64,000 nt of DNA from Thermodesulfobium acidiphilum (GCF_003057965.1 NZ_CP020921.1:1685001-1749000), one strand, 5' to 3'. Numbered from the stretch's first letter, positions 37,279-46,754 are shown. Numbers and translations: made by a program. The notes: generated from the letters alone by a model not told the origin.

Positions 37279-38363
37279 TTGACAACCATAAATATTCCAA
37301 AAATTGTAATTAGTATATCTGCTCCGAATGAGGCTATAAAGGGAGGAAGATAATTCATATAACCCAGAGTTGTAAATAGGCTAAAAATTAGATAATAAAA
37401 AAGAACAGTAGTTATAGCAATGCCAAAACCTATAACAGACGACTTTCTTTCGGAAGCTATGCCAAAGGCAACACCTATACAAGCAAAAGCAAAGCATGCA
37501 AATGGAAGAGAAAGTTTGTTATATAAATCAACGTACAAAGACTTATCAACAATATCTCTGGAATTTGAAAGATAGCTCAGTAATTCAAAAAAGCTCATAT
37601 CTCTAGGCTTTTTTGTAGGCAAAGCCTTTACAGTTTGAGGCAAAACCCCAAGAGGAACAATTAACTTTTCGAAATCAAGTCTGCCCATAATAATGCCATC
37701 CTTAGAAAATTCATAAGACAATCCTTTTGATGCTACCCACCGGTTACCCGTAAATGAAAGTTTGCTAGAATATATCGTTCTTTTCAAGAATTCATTATCA
37801 AATTCCTGGATATAAACGTCCTGTAAAGACATTGTAGCAGGTTTATATTCTTTTGCGAAGATTATAAATTTTGGTTGAGGGCTGTCAGGAGGTAACTTAA
37901 ATAAAACATTTTGTCTTTCAGTATTAAGTTCTTTTTTTAGGTCCTTTGCAATAATATATCTGCTTTTATCTAACAAAGGATAGGCTAGTTTTTCAAATGT
38001 AAAAAAAGAGACTATTGAAAAAAAAATGCCAATTATTATGAAAGGAAAAGAAAATTTAAGGACAGATAAACCTGCAGATCTTAGAGCCACAAGCTCCCAA
38101 TTTGATGAAATCCTGGAAACTGCCATCAAGACTCCTAAAAGAGTTGCCATTGGGAAAGCAAAAGCTATAGAATAAGGCAATCCACATGCAGCAAGTTTTA
38201 CACCTGTTAGAAATGACCCTTGATTGTCAGCAACTAATTTGATGGTTCTCATTGATTCCCCTGCCAGCATCAACCCAGAAAAAGCAAGAAGACCAAAGAA
38301 AAAAAAAGGCAAAAAATCTTTTAGTATATAAGACCAAAAAAGTTTATTTAAGAGAAGCTTCAT
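37266..38363 (-). CDS. LptF/LptG-family permease (YjgP/YjgQ), lipopolysaccharide export
   Basis: LptF and LptG form the membrane part of the ABC transporter that lifts LPS to the outer membrane. The protein has 365 residues with membrane helices at both ends (about 13-33, 55-80, 100-122, then 275-362) around a periplasmic beta domain. The family's FAFPMATLLGVLMAVSRISS is near 68-87. Only one such permease is here and no lptB, so the partner genes are elsewhere or it acts as a homodimer. The start overlaps the lptA stop (ATGA). Confidence 0.87.
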   Translation of the reverse strand: MKLLLNKLFWSYILKDFLPFFFFGLLAFSGLMLAGESMRTIKLVADNQGSFLTGVKLAACGLPYSIAFAFPMATLLGVLMAVSRISSNWELVALRSAGLSVLKFSFPFIIIGIFFSIVSFFTFEKLAYPLLDKSRYIIAKDLKKELNTERQNVLFKLPPDSPQPKFIIFAKEYKPATMSLQDVYIQEFDNEFLKRTIYSSKLSFTGNRWVASKGLSYEFSKDGIIMGRLDFEKLIVPLGVLPQTVKALPTKKPRDMSFFELLSYLSNSRDIVDKSLYVDLYNKLSLPFACFAFACIGVAFGIASERKSSVIGFGIAITTVLFYYLIFSLFTTLGYMNYLPPFIASFGADILITIFGIFMVVKWDT

Positions 38364-38923
38364 TGCCCTGTGCTTGTATTATTTTCTAAAAAATTGTTCG
38401 TCTCTTTTTTTGAGGAGGCTTCTACATTGGCAGATTTTACGTTTGTTCCTTCAATCTTACCGGTTTTTAAATTTATAGAGAACTTATCACCTATCATTTT
38501 TGAAGAAGGAGAACCAATTGAAGCGTTTCCAATTAAAGTGGCTACATCATCAGATAAAGTTAACTCATTACACGAGAAGGAATACTGCTTATATACGCCA
38601 TCTTTAACGTCAAAAGCATCCACATTAGTTTTGTTGTCTGATTTCTTCAAAATAATTTTTTTCGCTAAAAAACTCATATCTTTACCGCTTAACTTGCCAT
38701 CAAAAAGATCCAGAACAGACTTATTAGGATAATATTCTGCTTTTTCACCAGTAAACCCATAGTCCTTGTAGCTAATTACAACATTTCCTTCGGCAACCCA
38801 CGTGCCTGAACCAAAATCAAGATAGACCTGGTCTGCTTTTACATTTGGCGTCTCAGCAAGAGAAACTCCTGTGAGAAAAAATAAAGTTACAAAAAAAGCT
38901 AAAAGAAATCTTATAAAATTCAA
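38360..38923 (-). CDS. LptA/OstA-like periplasmic LPS-transport protein
   Basis: LptA-like proteins form the periplasmic beta-jellyroll bridge for LPS. A signal peptide (about 1-23, ending SLAE) leads to the OstA-type repeat: VKADQVYLDFGSGTWVAEGN and VVISYKDYGFTGEKAEYYP. The frame extends to a TTG at 38935, but that codon is part of the GGAGGA ribosome site; the TTG at 38923, four bases after it, is the likely start and gives 187 residues. It may also be LptC-like; the domain fits both. It begins the operon lptA-lptF/G-DUF3084-nfeD-slipin. Confidence 0.8.
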   Translation of the reverse strand: MNFIRFLLAFFVTLFFLTGVSLAETPNVKADQVYLDFGSGTWVAEGNVVISYKDYGFTGEKAEYYPNKSVLDLFDGKLSGKDMSFLAKKIILKKSDNKTNVDAFDVKDGVYKQYSFSCNELTLSDDVATLIGNASIGSPSSKMIGDKFSINLKTGKIEGTNVKSANVEASSKKETNNFLENNTSTGQ

Positions 38924-39085
38924 ATTTTCCTCCAAAATTAAGTATTTTAGCTTTTAAAACTACTGTTTTTGGCTATCAACTATTACATTATATATTATAA
39001 ATGAAATAAGATTAGATTTGTTTTAAAAAGTAAAAAAACAAATCAAATAAATTATAAACATCTCCGCCTTTAAATAAATAGTTGG

Positions 39086-39114
39086 TTGACAAAAGTCGAT
39101 AATTATACTAAATT
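39086..39114 (+). promoter_or_regulatory. Predicted promoter of the ferrous iron uptake operon
   Basis: TTGACA (39086-39091) and TAAATT (39109-39114) are spaced by 17 bases. An overlapping alternative is TTGGTT (39082-39087) with TATACT (39104-39109) at 16 bases. Both would start transcription at about 39116-39121, at the edge of a palindrome. Confidence 0.5.
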
Positions 39115-39120
39115 TTAATT

Positions 39121-39136
39121 GTTAGTCAAAACTAAC
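39121..39136 (+). promoter_or_regulatory. Palindromic operator at the feo transcription start (metal-repressor-like)
   Basis: GTTAGT-CAAA-ACTAAC is a perfect 6-bp inverted repeat located between the -10 box and the ribosome site. The TTAG...CTAA arms resemble sites of DtxR/IdeR-type iron repressors more than a Fur box, but the identity of the regulator is inferred. Binding here would block feo transcription when iron is plentiful. Confidence 0.5.
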
Positions 39137-39150
39137 TTTGGAGGAAAATT

Positions 39151-39327
39151 ATGGATTTTTTATTTATTTTATTGGTAGGCATTATTTCCTTTTTTGTGTT
39201 ATATAAAATTTTTTCTAAAAGAAAAAGTATGTGTGACAGTTGCCCTAACAAAGTTTGTAAAACAAAAGATTTTAGCTGTTGCGATTTAGAAACCCTTCCC
39301 AAGGAGGAAAAAAATGGTTCTAAATAA
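39151..39327 (+). CDS. Small Cys-rich membrane protein of the feo operon (FeoB-associated type)
   Basis: This 58-residue gene is short enough to be missed. It begins with ATG after GGAGG, has one membrane helix at about 2-19, then a cytoplasmic tail with five cysteines (MCDSCPNKVCK and FSCCDLE). This layout matches the small FeoB-associated cysteine-rich membrane proteins. It is the first gene of the operon and overlaps feoA by 14 bases. A role in iron handling or FeoB complex formation is inferred from context. Confidence 0.8.
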   Translation: MDFLFILLVGIISFFVLYKIFSKRKSMCDSCPNKVCKTKDFSCCDLETLPKEEKNGSK

Positions 39328-39541
39328 GGCTTTGAAGAACAAAAAATATAGAGTGATTGACATAAAATTGGACGAAAAGCTTGCAAGAAGGTTGCAAGAG
39401 TTGGGAATAGTAAAGGGTGGAAAAATTCACATGATAAGAAAGGCTCCTCTGGGAGATCCTATACACATCTGTGTAAACGGACAAAATATTTCATTAAGGG
39501 ATTCGGTTTGTTCAGGCATCGTTATAGAAGAAGACAAATAG
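39314..39541 (+). CDS. feoA: Ferrous iron transport protein A (FeoA)
   Basis: FeoA is a small SH3-like cytoplasmic partner of FeoB. The 75 residues carry the family pattern LARRLQELGIVKGGKIHMIRKAPLGDP and a C-terminal LRDSVCSGIVIEED. AAGGAGG precedes the ATG inside the end of the small Cys-rich gene. feoB starts within its 3' end. Confidence 0.92.
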   Translation: MVLNKALKNKKYRVIDIKLDEKLARRLQELGIVKGGKIHMIRKAPLGDPIHICVNGQNISLRDSVCSGIVIEEDK

Positions 39542-41670
39542 ACAATTTAAGCGAAAAAACCATAAAGATTGCATTTGTAGGAAACCCTAATGTAGGCAAA
39601 TCAGCTCTCATAAATGCACTATCTGGCTCAAACCTGAAGGTTGGCAATTGGCCAGGGGTCACAGTTGAAAAAAAGGAAGCAAATATTATTATAAATAACC
39701 AGTTGTTTTCTCTGGTAGACTTGCCAGGCGCATATTCTTTAAATCCTTTCTCTTTAGAGGAAAAAATAACCAGAGATTTTTTAATTAATGAAAGGCCAGA
39801 CTTAATAGTAAACGTAGTAGATAGCAACCAACTCGAAAAAAGTCTTTTTTTAACTTTCGCGTTATCAGAATTTGAGATACCTATGATAATAGCCCTAAAC
39901 TTTTTTGATGAAATGATCAAAAACAAGACAGAAATAGATCTTAAAAGGTTAAGTGATCTTTTATCAGTAGAAATAGTTCCTACATCAGGAATAAAAGGAA
40001 TTGGCATAGATGAACTTAAAAGAGCAATATACAAAACTGCAAATGAAAGAAATTTGCCAAATATTCTCTTTGAAGAAGAACTTGACAAGAGGTTTAAACG
40101 TATAAAAGAGATATTATCTGACAGAAGAGAAAAATTAGGTTATCCCCTATCCTTTGTAGCTGCAAGGATTCTAGAAAACAACCAGCAAATGATAAGCGAA
40201 TTAAGTGACAAAAAGCTTCTTGATAAAAGCGTTTTGGATTATGCCGTTGGCAACACAACATATATTGAATCAAGATATAAGCTTATATCTTCGATATGTA
40301 AAAAAATTTTAAAAAGACATAAAGATAATAATGAATTAACTCAAAAAATTGATGCAATACTTTTAAACAAATTTTTAGGTTTGCCACTATTTTTTATTAT
40401 GATGTTTATAGTATTTAAACTCACCTTTGATCTGTCAAAACCATTTGTAGACTTCACCGGTTATTTTATAAATGATTACGTTGGAAAGTATACAATTTAT
40501 CTCCTATGGTTTTTACCAGATATATTTAAATCTCTTATAAAGGAAGCTATCATAGGCGGTGTAGGTTCGGTAATAAGTTTCTTCCCACTAATAGGAATTT
40601 TCTTTTTATTTATATCAATTCTTGAAGAAAGTGGTTATATGACAAGAGCAGCTTTTCTTATTGACAAGATCATGAGTTCGATTGGATTAAGCGGCAAAGT
40701 ATTTATTCCTCTTATACTTGGTTTTGGATGCAACGTACCTGCTATTTATGCCACAAGAGGCCTTGATTCCCAAAAGGATAGACTCCTTGCTGGCCTTATG
40801 ATACCACTAATGTCTTGTTCAGCAAGACTGCCAGTATATCTTTTGTTTACTGCTGCTTTTTTCGAAAACTTCAAGGAGTTAATAATACTTGGATTATATT
40901 TCCTGGGCGCTTTTATAGCAATAATACTTGTCATATTGTTACAAGTTTCAGTTCCCTCTTTAAAAATGGATTCTACGCCGTTTATATTAGAATTACCGCC
41001 ATACAGAATCCCTCCTTTAAAATTTCTCTTAAAACTCACAGGTTTTAGAGTAAAGTCTTTCGTAAGAAAGGCTGGTTCTGTAATACTATTCACAATGATA
41101 CTTGTGTGGAGCGTAAACTCTTTGCCGTACAACGCACCTAGTGGAGAAAGTTACCTTGCACAGGGTTCAAAAGCAATTTCATTTATATTTGCGCCTGCTG
41201 GCTTTGATAAATGGGAAGCAGTTGCAACTCTTTTGCCAAGCGTGGTTGCTAAAGAGGCAGTCATTGGAACTCTAGGACAAATACTCGAAGGAGAACGAGT
41301 AAGTTCGGGCTCAGTAAAAGATTCAGAAGAATACAATTTTTCAAGTGATACTTTAAAAGTAATTGTAAAATTTAAAGATTCTTTTATTGAAGCCGCATCA
41401 AATCTCTTAAATTTCTTTACAATTACATCATTTCAAGAAAAAGAAAAAAATGAAGGACTCATAAACAGGTTAAAAACTTTATTTACGCCGCTTTCAGCTC
41501 TATCCTTTATGATATTCATTTTACTCTTTGTGCCGTGTATTGTTACTATTAGCGTCTTAATTCAAGAATATGGTATAAAGTGGACTATCTTTGAAATCTG
41601 TATATTATTGGTAATTTCATATAGCGTTTCTACCTTAGTTTACCAAACCGGGAAATTATTTGTACGTTGA
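39508..41670 (+). CDS. feoB: Ferrous iron transporter B (FeoB)
   Basis: FeoB is the GTP-gated Fe(II) transporter of the inner membrane. The N-terminal G domain has the G1 loop GNPNVGKS at 25-32, LVDLPGAYSL and a Thr in WPGVTVEK. The two Gate regions and about eight or more membrane helices follow from about 285. The 720 residues are typical. The only in-frame start candidate near the G domain is TTG at 39508, with AAGGG upstream, giving a 34-base overlap with feoA. The 3' end overlaps the convergent comF-like gene by 31 bases. Confidence 0.94.
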   Translation: MFRHRYRRRQIDNLSEKTIKIAFVGNPNVGKSALINALSGSNLKVGNWPGVTVEKKEANIIINNQLFSLVDLPGAYSLNPFSLEEKITRDFLINERPDLIVNVVDSNQLEKSLFLTFALSEFEIPMIIALNFFDEMIKNKTEIDLKRLSDLLSVEIVPTSGIKGIGIDELKRAIYKTANERNLPNILFEEELDKRFKRIKEILSDRREKLGYPLSFVAARILENNQQMISELSDKKLLDKSVLDYAVGNTTYIESRYKLISSICKKILKRHKDNNELTQKIDAILLNKFLGLPLFFIMMFIVFKLTFDLSKPFVDFTGYFINDYVGKYTIYLLWFLPDIFKSLIKEAIIGGVGSVISFFPLIGIFFLFISILEESGYMTRAAFLIDKIMSSIGLSGKVFIPLILGFGCNVPAIYATRGLDSQKDRLLAGLMIPLMSCSARLPVYLLFTAAFFENFKELIILGLYFLGAFIAIILVILLQVSVPSLKMDSTPFILELPPYRIPPLKFLLKLTGFRVKSFVRKAGSVILFTMILVWSVNSLPYNAPSGESYLAQGSKAISFIFAPAGFDKWEAVATLLPSVVAKEAVIGTLGQILEGERVSSGSVKDSEEYNFSSDTLKVIVKFKDSFIEAASNLLNFFTITSFQEKEKNEGLINRLKTLFTPLSALSFMIFILLFVPCIVTISVLIQEYGIKWTIFEICILLVISYSVSTLVYQTGKLFVR

Positions 41671-42284
41671 CTTTTTTTATAGTTTTCCCAAAAAAGTGGT
41701 GAGACAGCAAAAACCAAAGAATAAACTATTTTAGAACCTGATCTGGTTAATTCTTTGTATGCACTTCTTAAAGTCGCTCCTGAAGTTATAACATCATCAA
41801 TTAATAGCACTCTTTCAGGACTTAATTCTGCTTTAAAACAGTCTTCAACATTAAGGCTTCTTTCACGAAAATACAAAAGATGCTGTTTTTTTGTCTCCCT
41901 TATCTTTTGAAATTTATATATAGGAAGTCTCTTTTCTTTAGAGATATTGCTTACAATTCTGTCAAGATGGGAGCGTCCAAACTTGTCATCAGGAATACAC
42001 GAAAGATAAAATCCATCAAATTTTTTATCTTTTAGAAATCTCAAAACTAATTTAGATATCTCTTCCATTGCTATCGAGTCTGATTTTGCTTTTATTACTA
42101 AATCTTTAAATTTATCCTTATATATACCAATAGAAAAAGATTTTTTAAAAGGAGGATAAAAAAACTCAAAGGCTTTTTCAAACGTTGAACTACAGTTTGA
42201 ACAAACATATTTAAGACTCAAATCGTCACACAAAATACAATGCCCCCCAAACAGGAGGGCAAAAAAATCTTTTAAGATTTGCAA
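41640..42284 (-). CDS. ComF-family phosphoribosyltransferase-like protein
   Basis: ComF-like proteins are linked to DNA uptake and fork restart. A zinc-finger-like start (GHCILCDDLSLKYVCSNC, about 14-31) precedes the PRT domain, whose PRPP-binding loop is RVLLIDDVITSGATLRSA near 163-180. Length is 214 residues. The start is TTG at 42284 with only a weak AGAG site, and it follows metK closely, so coupling is likely. Confidence 0.86.
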   Translation of the reverse strand: MQILKDFFALLFGGHCILCDDLSLKYVCSNCSSTFEKAFEFFYPPFKKSFSIGIYKDKFKDLVIKAKSDSIAMEEISKLVLRFLKDKKFDGFYLSCIPDDKFGRSHLDRIVSNISKEKRLPIYKFQKIRETKKQHLLYFRERSLNVEDCFKAELSPERVLLIDDVITSGATLRSAYKELTRSGSKIVYSLVFAVSPLFWENYKKSQRTNNFPVW

Positions 42285-42306
42285 GGTTAAACTCTGAATT
42301 TAAAGT

Positions 42307-43500
42307 TTAATTTAAACCCTTTTTGAGCTCATCAACCTTATCTAACTTTTCCCAGGTAACTCCCAGATCAACTCTACCCATATGACCATACGCAGCAAGT
42401 GGCCTATATATAGGGCGTCTAAGATCTAATTGATTGATGATAGACCTTGGTCTAAAATCAAAAATATCTTTAACTAGTTCTTCTATCCTTTCCTCTGGCA
42501 GATTATTAGTACCAAATGTGTCTATCATTATTGAAAGCGGATTAGCTTTTCCTATAGCATAAGACACTTGAATCTCAACTCTTGACGCAAGTCCTGCTGC
42601 TACAATGTTTTTTGCTACATATCTTGCATAATATGCACCAGATCTATCAACCTTTGTAGGGTCCTTACCAGAAAATGCTCCTCCTCCGTGTCTGGCCATG
42701 CCTCCATAGGTATCTACAATTATTTTTCTACCAGTCAAACCAGAATCTCCTTGTGGACCACCAATCACAAACCTACCAGATGGGTTAATTAATATCTTCA
42801 TTGAATCATCCCTCAAATTCTCTGGAATTACTGGCATAATAACCTTTTCTACTACCTCTTTTTCAATTTCCTCATTCTCAACATCTGGTTTGTGCTGAGT
42901 AGATATAAGAACAGTATCAACTCTTATTGGTCTAAAACCCTCATATTCTACAGTAACCTGTGTTTTACCATCAGGTCTTAAGAAAGGGATTATTCTATTT
43001 TTTCTGACAAAAGCTAACCTTTTGGCTAAATTATGGGCAAGTGTAATAGGGAGCGGCATATATTCTTCTGTCTCATCACAGGCAAATCCGTATACCATAC
43101 CCTGATCTCCTGCCCCAAGTTCTTCTTCAGGCGCACTAACTTTTTCACCACGTTTTTCCAAAGCCACGTCAACTCCATGAGCTATATCGGGCGATTGTGG
43201 ATCTATAGAAGTCAGAACTGCACAAGTTTCGCTATCAAATCCGTATTTTGCCCTGGTATAACCGACCTCTTTAATAGTCTTTCTGATAATACTAGGGATG
43301 TCTACATACGTCTTTGTAGTGATCTGCCCAACTACTAACACCAAACCTGTAGCAACAGTGGTCTCAGCTGCAACTCTCCCAGTTGGATCATCTTCTATAA
43401 TTGCGTCAAGAATGGCGTCGGAAATCTGATCTGCAATTTTATCCGGGTGGCCTTCTGTAACGGATTCTGAGGTGAAAAAATAATGCTTGTTTTGGATCAA
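42307..43500 (-). CDS. metK: S-adenosylmethionine synthetase (MetK)
   Basis: MetK makes S-adenosylmethionine from methionine and ATP. Diagnostic motifs are [24 protein letters not shown] near residues 9-32 (shown in two parts: [13 protein letters not shown] and [11 protein letters not shown]), [12 protein letters not shown] near 120 and [19 protein letters not shown] near 260. The 397 residues are typical. The start is TTG with AGGAGG eight bases upstream. No SAM riboswitch was seen in the 118 bases before it. Confidence 0.96.
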   Translation of the reverse strand: MIQNKHYFFTSESVTEGHPDKIADQISDAILDAIIEDDPTGRVAAETTVATGLVLVVGQITTKTYVDIPSIIRKTIKEVGYTRAKYGFDSETCAVLTSIDPQSPDIAHGVDVALEKRGEKVSAPEEELGAGDQGMVYGFACDETEEYMPLPITLAHNLAKRLAFVRKNRIIPFLRPDGKTQVTVEYEGFRPIRVDTVLISTQHKPDVENEEIEKEVVEKVIMPVIPENLRDDSMKILINPSGRFVIGGPQGDSGLTGRKIIVDTYGGMARHGGGAFSGKDPTKVDRSGAYYARYVAKNIVAAGLASRVEIQVSYAIGKANPLSIMIDTFGTNNLPEERIEELVKDIFDFRPRSIINQLDLRRPIYRPLAAYGHMGRVDLGVTWEKLDKVDELKKGLN

Positions 43501-43618
43501 TTTTTGTACCTCCTGAAGATTAAATTTTAATTCACATTATCAAATATTTATAAGAAAATTGCAAGCATTACAATTCATTCGTGGCAATTTAAGAATTATA
43601 TTCAAGTAAATCCAAAAT

Positions 43619-44869
43619 TTATTCTGTTGACCAGTTATTAATAGCGTTATTTATATCGGGCCAAATTTCAGGAATCAAATCAGAAAGAACTTTCCCTTCT
43701 TCAAAGAGAATTTGCTTTCTGGTAACCCACGTTTCATTTTGATGTAGGCGAAAGGATATTTCTTTCTTTATATTGTCTGACCAAACCATTTTACCCTCTA
43801 CGTCAATAAGCTTAAAATTCACGTCCATAAGAATCTTTTTTTTAGGAGATAAAGACAAAAATCTTCCGATCCACCAGGAACCACCAAAGGATGGTAAACT
43901 CAAAAGATCAAGAACCGCTCCAGGGCTTGACGCTATTGGCTGAGGTAACAAAAGAGGTTGAGGGAAGTTTGGAACGTGAGAAATAGTTGTAACCAAAAAG
44001 AGCGTTTCTTCAGGCCTAAATCCCATTTTATCTGCTATAAAGGCCCTTGAATCAGTAGACATATCCGCAGGATTGAACGCAGCAACGTCTTGAAAGGACA
44101 AAAGCATGACATCACTTTTGTACTTTTTTAAAGAATCTACAAACATCTTCATAGGGAAAGGTGTCTCTTCATAAGAAGCAAGATATATTCCATTTTTTGC
44201 TTGAGGAGGAAAAACTATAATTGATGGCACAACTCCTAAAGTTTTTCTCCCAAGAGGATAATATGGAGCATTTAGTGCTCTAACTCCAGATAAAAACGGC
44301 TTTAGTGCAACTTTTATCTCGCTGTGTAAATATTTAAGATAGTTGACTTCTCTGAATCTTTGAGGAAATCCACCTGGTAAATATTTAACAGGGCCAGAAT
44401 TAAACGTTTTTATATTCCTTTGAGCAACTCCATAAATTAAGTCCCCCGTCTTTGCGTTATAAATTCTGATTTCAAGCCAAATATTTATTTCATACTTATC
44501 AAAAATTAAATTTGGAAGGTTAACTATATCAACAAGGTGTATAATTGGCAAGACTACTATATCATCATTATTAACATTTCCCAAAGCAAAATATGCACAA
44601 GACATAATAAATTCTTTATTTATCCCATTAAATTTCTTTTCAAATAATTTAACATCATCAGCGTCCATATATTTAAGGGAATATCCTGGGAGCGTATTAT
44701 CAAACGCTCTTATTTGTGATTCAGAATATCCGGGATCTTCATCCAAAAAAGTTGTCTCAGCAAGATAAGGAAGTATTACAGCCTTTTTCTCATTAGCAGG
44801 ACTTGCATTAGCTTTTAAAACTAAAGCACAAAAAACTAAAAACGCTAGTAACAAAATTTTTAATCTCAT
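43619..44869 (-). CDS. Secreted protein of unknown function with internal duplication
   Basis: I do not recognise the family. A signal peptide (about 1-22, cut after ANA) is followed by two halves with the same layout. The first half has AVILPYL, SLKYMDADDVKLF, DDIVVLPIIHLVD and IWLEIRIYNAKTGDLIYG. The second has SIIVFPP, DVMLLSFQDVAAF, ETLFLVTTISHVP and LMDVNFKLIDVEGKMVWS. Each half resembles the alpha/beta lipoprotein fold of CsgG or TolB N-terminal type, though no lipobox is present. It lies upstream of metK on the same strand. A periplasmic or outer-membrane-associated role is likely. Confidence 0.7.
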   Translation of the reverse strand: MRLKILLLAFLVFCALVLKANASPANEKKAVILPYLAETTFLDEDPGYSESQIRAFDNTLPGYSLKYMDADDVKLFEKKFNGINKEFIMSCAYFALGNVNNDDIVVLPIIHLVDIVNLPNLIFDKYEINIWLEIRIYNAKTGDLIYGVAQRNIKTFNSGPVKYLPGGFPQRFREVNYLKYLHSEIKVALKPFLSGVRALNAPYYPLGRKTLGVVPSIIVFPPQAKNGIYLASYEETPFPMKMFVDSLKKYKSDVMLLSFQDVAAFNPADMSTDSRAFIADKMGFRPEETLFLVTTISHVPNFPQPLLLPQPIASSPGAVLDLLSLPSFGGSWWIGRFLSLSPKKKILMDVNFKLIDVEGKMVWSDNIKKEISFRLHQNETWVTRKQILFEEGKVLSDLIPEIWPDINNAINNWSTE

Positions 44870-45032
44870 ATTAGTATTTTATCAGAAAAAGTTAAAAATC
44901 AATTAAAATATATGTTAACTATTCTGAATATTTAGAAAAATTTTATTTTTTTAGTATACCAGGAGATTAGATGTTAAAATTCATTAAATATTATAGTTAA
45001 ATTATTTCATTTGAAAATCATAGGAGGAATAA

Positions 45033-46130
45033 ATGTCTTCAGAAGAAAGGTTAAAGGAAGCAATAAATTATTTTGGAGAAGAAGAGCTAAAATTATCAAA
45101 GTTACTTACAGAAGAAGAAAAGAGATGGATATATGATTTTTTTGATAAACTTTCAAAAGAACTCGATTTCGCCGTAACAATATCCGATCCGGAGGGAACT
45201 CCTGTTATACCTCCAATAAATCATTCTGACTTGTGCGGGAAAATTATACGAGCTACAGAAAAGGGGTTCACACGATGTAAACAAGAAGCAGCAAAGCGTG
45301 GCAAAGATGCAATGGAACAAGGCAAGCCACAATATTACTTTTGTCATGCAAATATTCAAGACTTTATAGTTCCAGTTCTATTATATGGAAAAAGAATAGG
45401 AAATATTGCAGGGGGACAGTGTTTGCCCAAAGAACCCGATAAAGAAATGATAGAACACTTTAGAAAGTATTTTACTGAAATTGGGGTAGAAAACATAGAA
45501 GAAGCCCTTAAAACTTTAAAAACTGCCCACATAAATTCAAGAGAAAGAATAGGAAATTTTACTATAATGTTCGACGCTCTTGGGAAAATTATCTCAAATT
45601 ATCTTATGTTTCAAGTCGAAGCAAAGATAGAAGAGATGAAATTATTCGAAACTATAGACAAAAACCAAAAAATATCTTCTTCCTTAACCCAAACACTTAA
45701 CTCACTATCAGCAACTTCTGAAGAATTAGCCGCTTCAAGTGAAGAAACCGCTGCCATTGTCAACGAAGCAAGAAACAAATTGGACGAAACTGAGGCTATA
45801 AATACTTTTATCAAAAAGATTGCAAATCAAACAAGACTACTTGGTTTAAATGCTGCAATAGAAGCATCCAGAGCAGGTGTACATGGTAAGGGATTTGGAG
45901 TTGTGGCAAGTGAAATACAAAAACTTGCTACCGAGTCTATGAAATTTGCCAATAAAATAAACGAAACATTAACTGAAATAAATATATCAGTAAAACAAAT
46001 TCTCGAAAGCTCTCAAAATATAGCTAAAGTATCGGAAGATCAAGCAATATCTATAAATGAGATATCAAAAGTAGCAGAAGAATTATATGTAATTTCAGAA
46101 AAACTTTTAAAAATAAGAAATGCTAAATAA
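45033..46130 (+). CDS. Soluble chemoreceptor with PocR sensor domain and short signalling helix
   Basis: The N-terminal part (about 15-190) is a PocR domain with its cysteines ([20 protein letters not shown] and [11 protein letters not shown]). A short methyl-accepting signalling domain follows: the tip [20 protein letters not shown] near 267-286, then [17 protein letters not shown]. There is no membrane segment, so it works in the cytoplasm. PocR domains are thought to bind small hydrocarbons or metabolites such as propanediol. AGGAGG precedes the ATG. It ends directly against the convergent HdeA-like gene. Confidence 0.86.
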   Translation: MSSEERLKEAINYFGEEELKLSKLLTEEEKRWIYDFFDKLSKELDFAVTISDPEGTPVIPPINHSDLCGKIIRATEKGFTRCKQEAAKRGKDAMEQGKPQYYFCHANIQDFIVPVLLYGKRIGNIAGGQCLPKEPDKEMIEHFRKYFTEIGVENIEEALKTLKTAHINSRERIGNFTIMFDALGKIISNYLMFQVEAKIEEMKLFETIDKNQKISSSLTQTLNSLSATSEELAASSEETAAIVNEARNKLDETEAINTFIKKIANQTRLLGLNAAIEASRAGVHGKGFGVVASEIQKLATESMKFANKINETLTEINISVKQILESSQNIAKVSEDQAISINEISKVAEELYVISEKLLKIRNAK

Positions 46131-46733
46131 TTATTTTTTCTCCAATTTATTATATAGTTCATGAAGTGAATCATAAAAACTTTCATTTGGATCCTTACAT
46201 ACCAAATTTTTCATAAATCCAGCCAGGGTACCAGCGCTTTGATCGTCGACCACGTCAACTTCATCCGGCCTATAAGCGGCTGTATACCCAAGGCCCCATA
46301 TCAGGGCGTATCCTACAAGGTCGTCAGAGGTTGTATCATTTGCATCAAGGGAAGTCAAAAACGCTTTACATGTATACTGTTTTGGATTAAATATTGCTAC
46401 ATCCTCACCATTCTTTGAACTTCTTACATATTTAAAAGTAAAATATTTTCTGATAAATTCAACAAAAGATGTGTTCAAATTTTGAGAGCAGCTTTCATTC
46501 AAATCATTAGCTAGAGACTTTAACATATCGCTATTCAAAGACATAAGGCTTTCATCTTTAAAAGTTAGAAAACCCCAGGCCCATAATGTCTGCAAAGCTA
46601 CGCTACCAGAATCATTTGAATAGCTCTGGACAAAATCCTTACAAGTATATATGTTTGGGTCGAATCCTTGAGCAAAAACAGTAGAACTAAAGATCAGGAA
46701 AAAAAATAAAAACAATAGTATTATCTTTTTCAT
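46131..46733 (-). CDS. Exported protein with two HdeA-like (acid chaperone) domains
   Basis: A signal peptide covers about 1-21 (cut after FAQ). Two copies of an HdeA-like unit follow. Unit one runs from about 27 to 98 with Cys31 and Cys82; unit two runs from about 117 to 197 with Cys122 and Cys179. Each starts with YTCK(D/A)F, has a middle (W/G)GF or GLGY helix and ends with the second cysteine and a charged helix. HdeA protects periplasmic proteins at low pH and normally has one such unit with one disulfide. It is the last gene after moeA, an MPT-binding gene and dsrE. Confidence 0.75.
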   Translation of the reverse strand: MKKIILLFLFFFLIFSSTVFAQGFDPNIYTCKDFVQSYSNDSGSVALQTLWAWGFLTFKDESLMSLNSDMLKSLANDLNESCSQNLNTSFVEFIRKYFTFKYVRSSKNGEDVAIFNPKQYTCKAFLTSLDANDTTSDDLVGYALIWGLGYTAAYRPDEVDVVDDQSAGTLAGFMKNLVCKDPNESFYDSLHELYNKLEKK

Positions 46734-46754
46734 TTTTTGCTCCCTCTTTTGTAT

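Noticed and set aside
39522-40088. 188-codon frame antisense to feoB
   Set aside because: It mirrors the FeoB G domain on the other strand and has biased composition typical of a shadow frame.
43501-43618. SAM riboswitch or terminator upstream of metK
   Set aside because: No SAM-binding core was recognised. A 7-bp AT-rich inverted repeat with a 21-base loop is present but is too weak to call.
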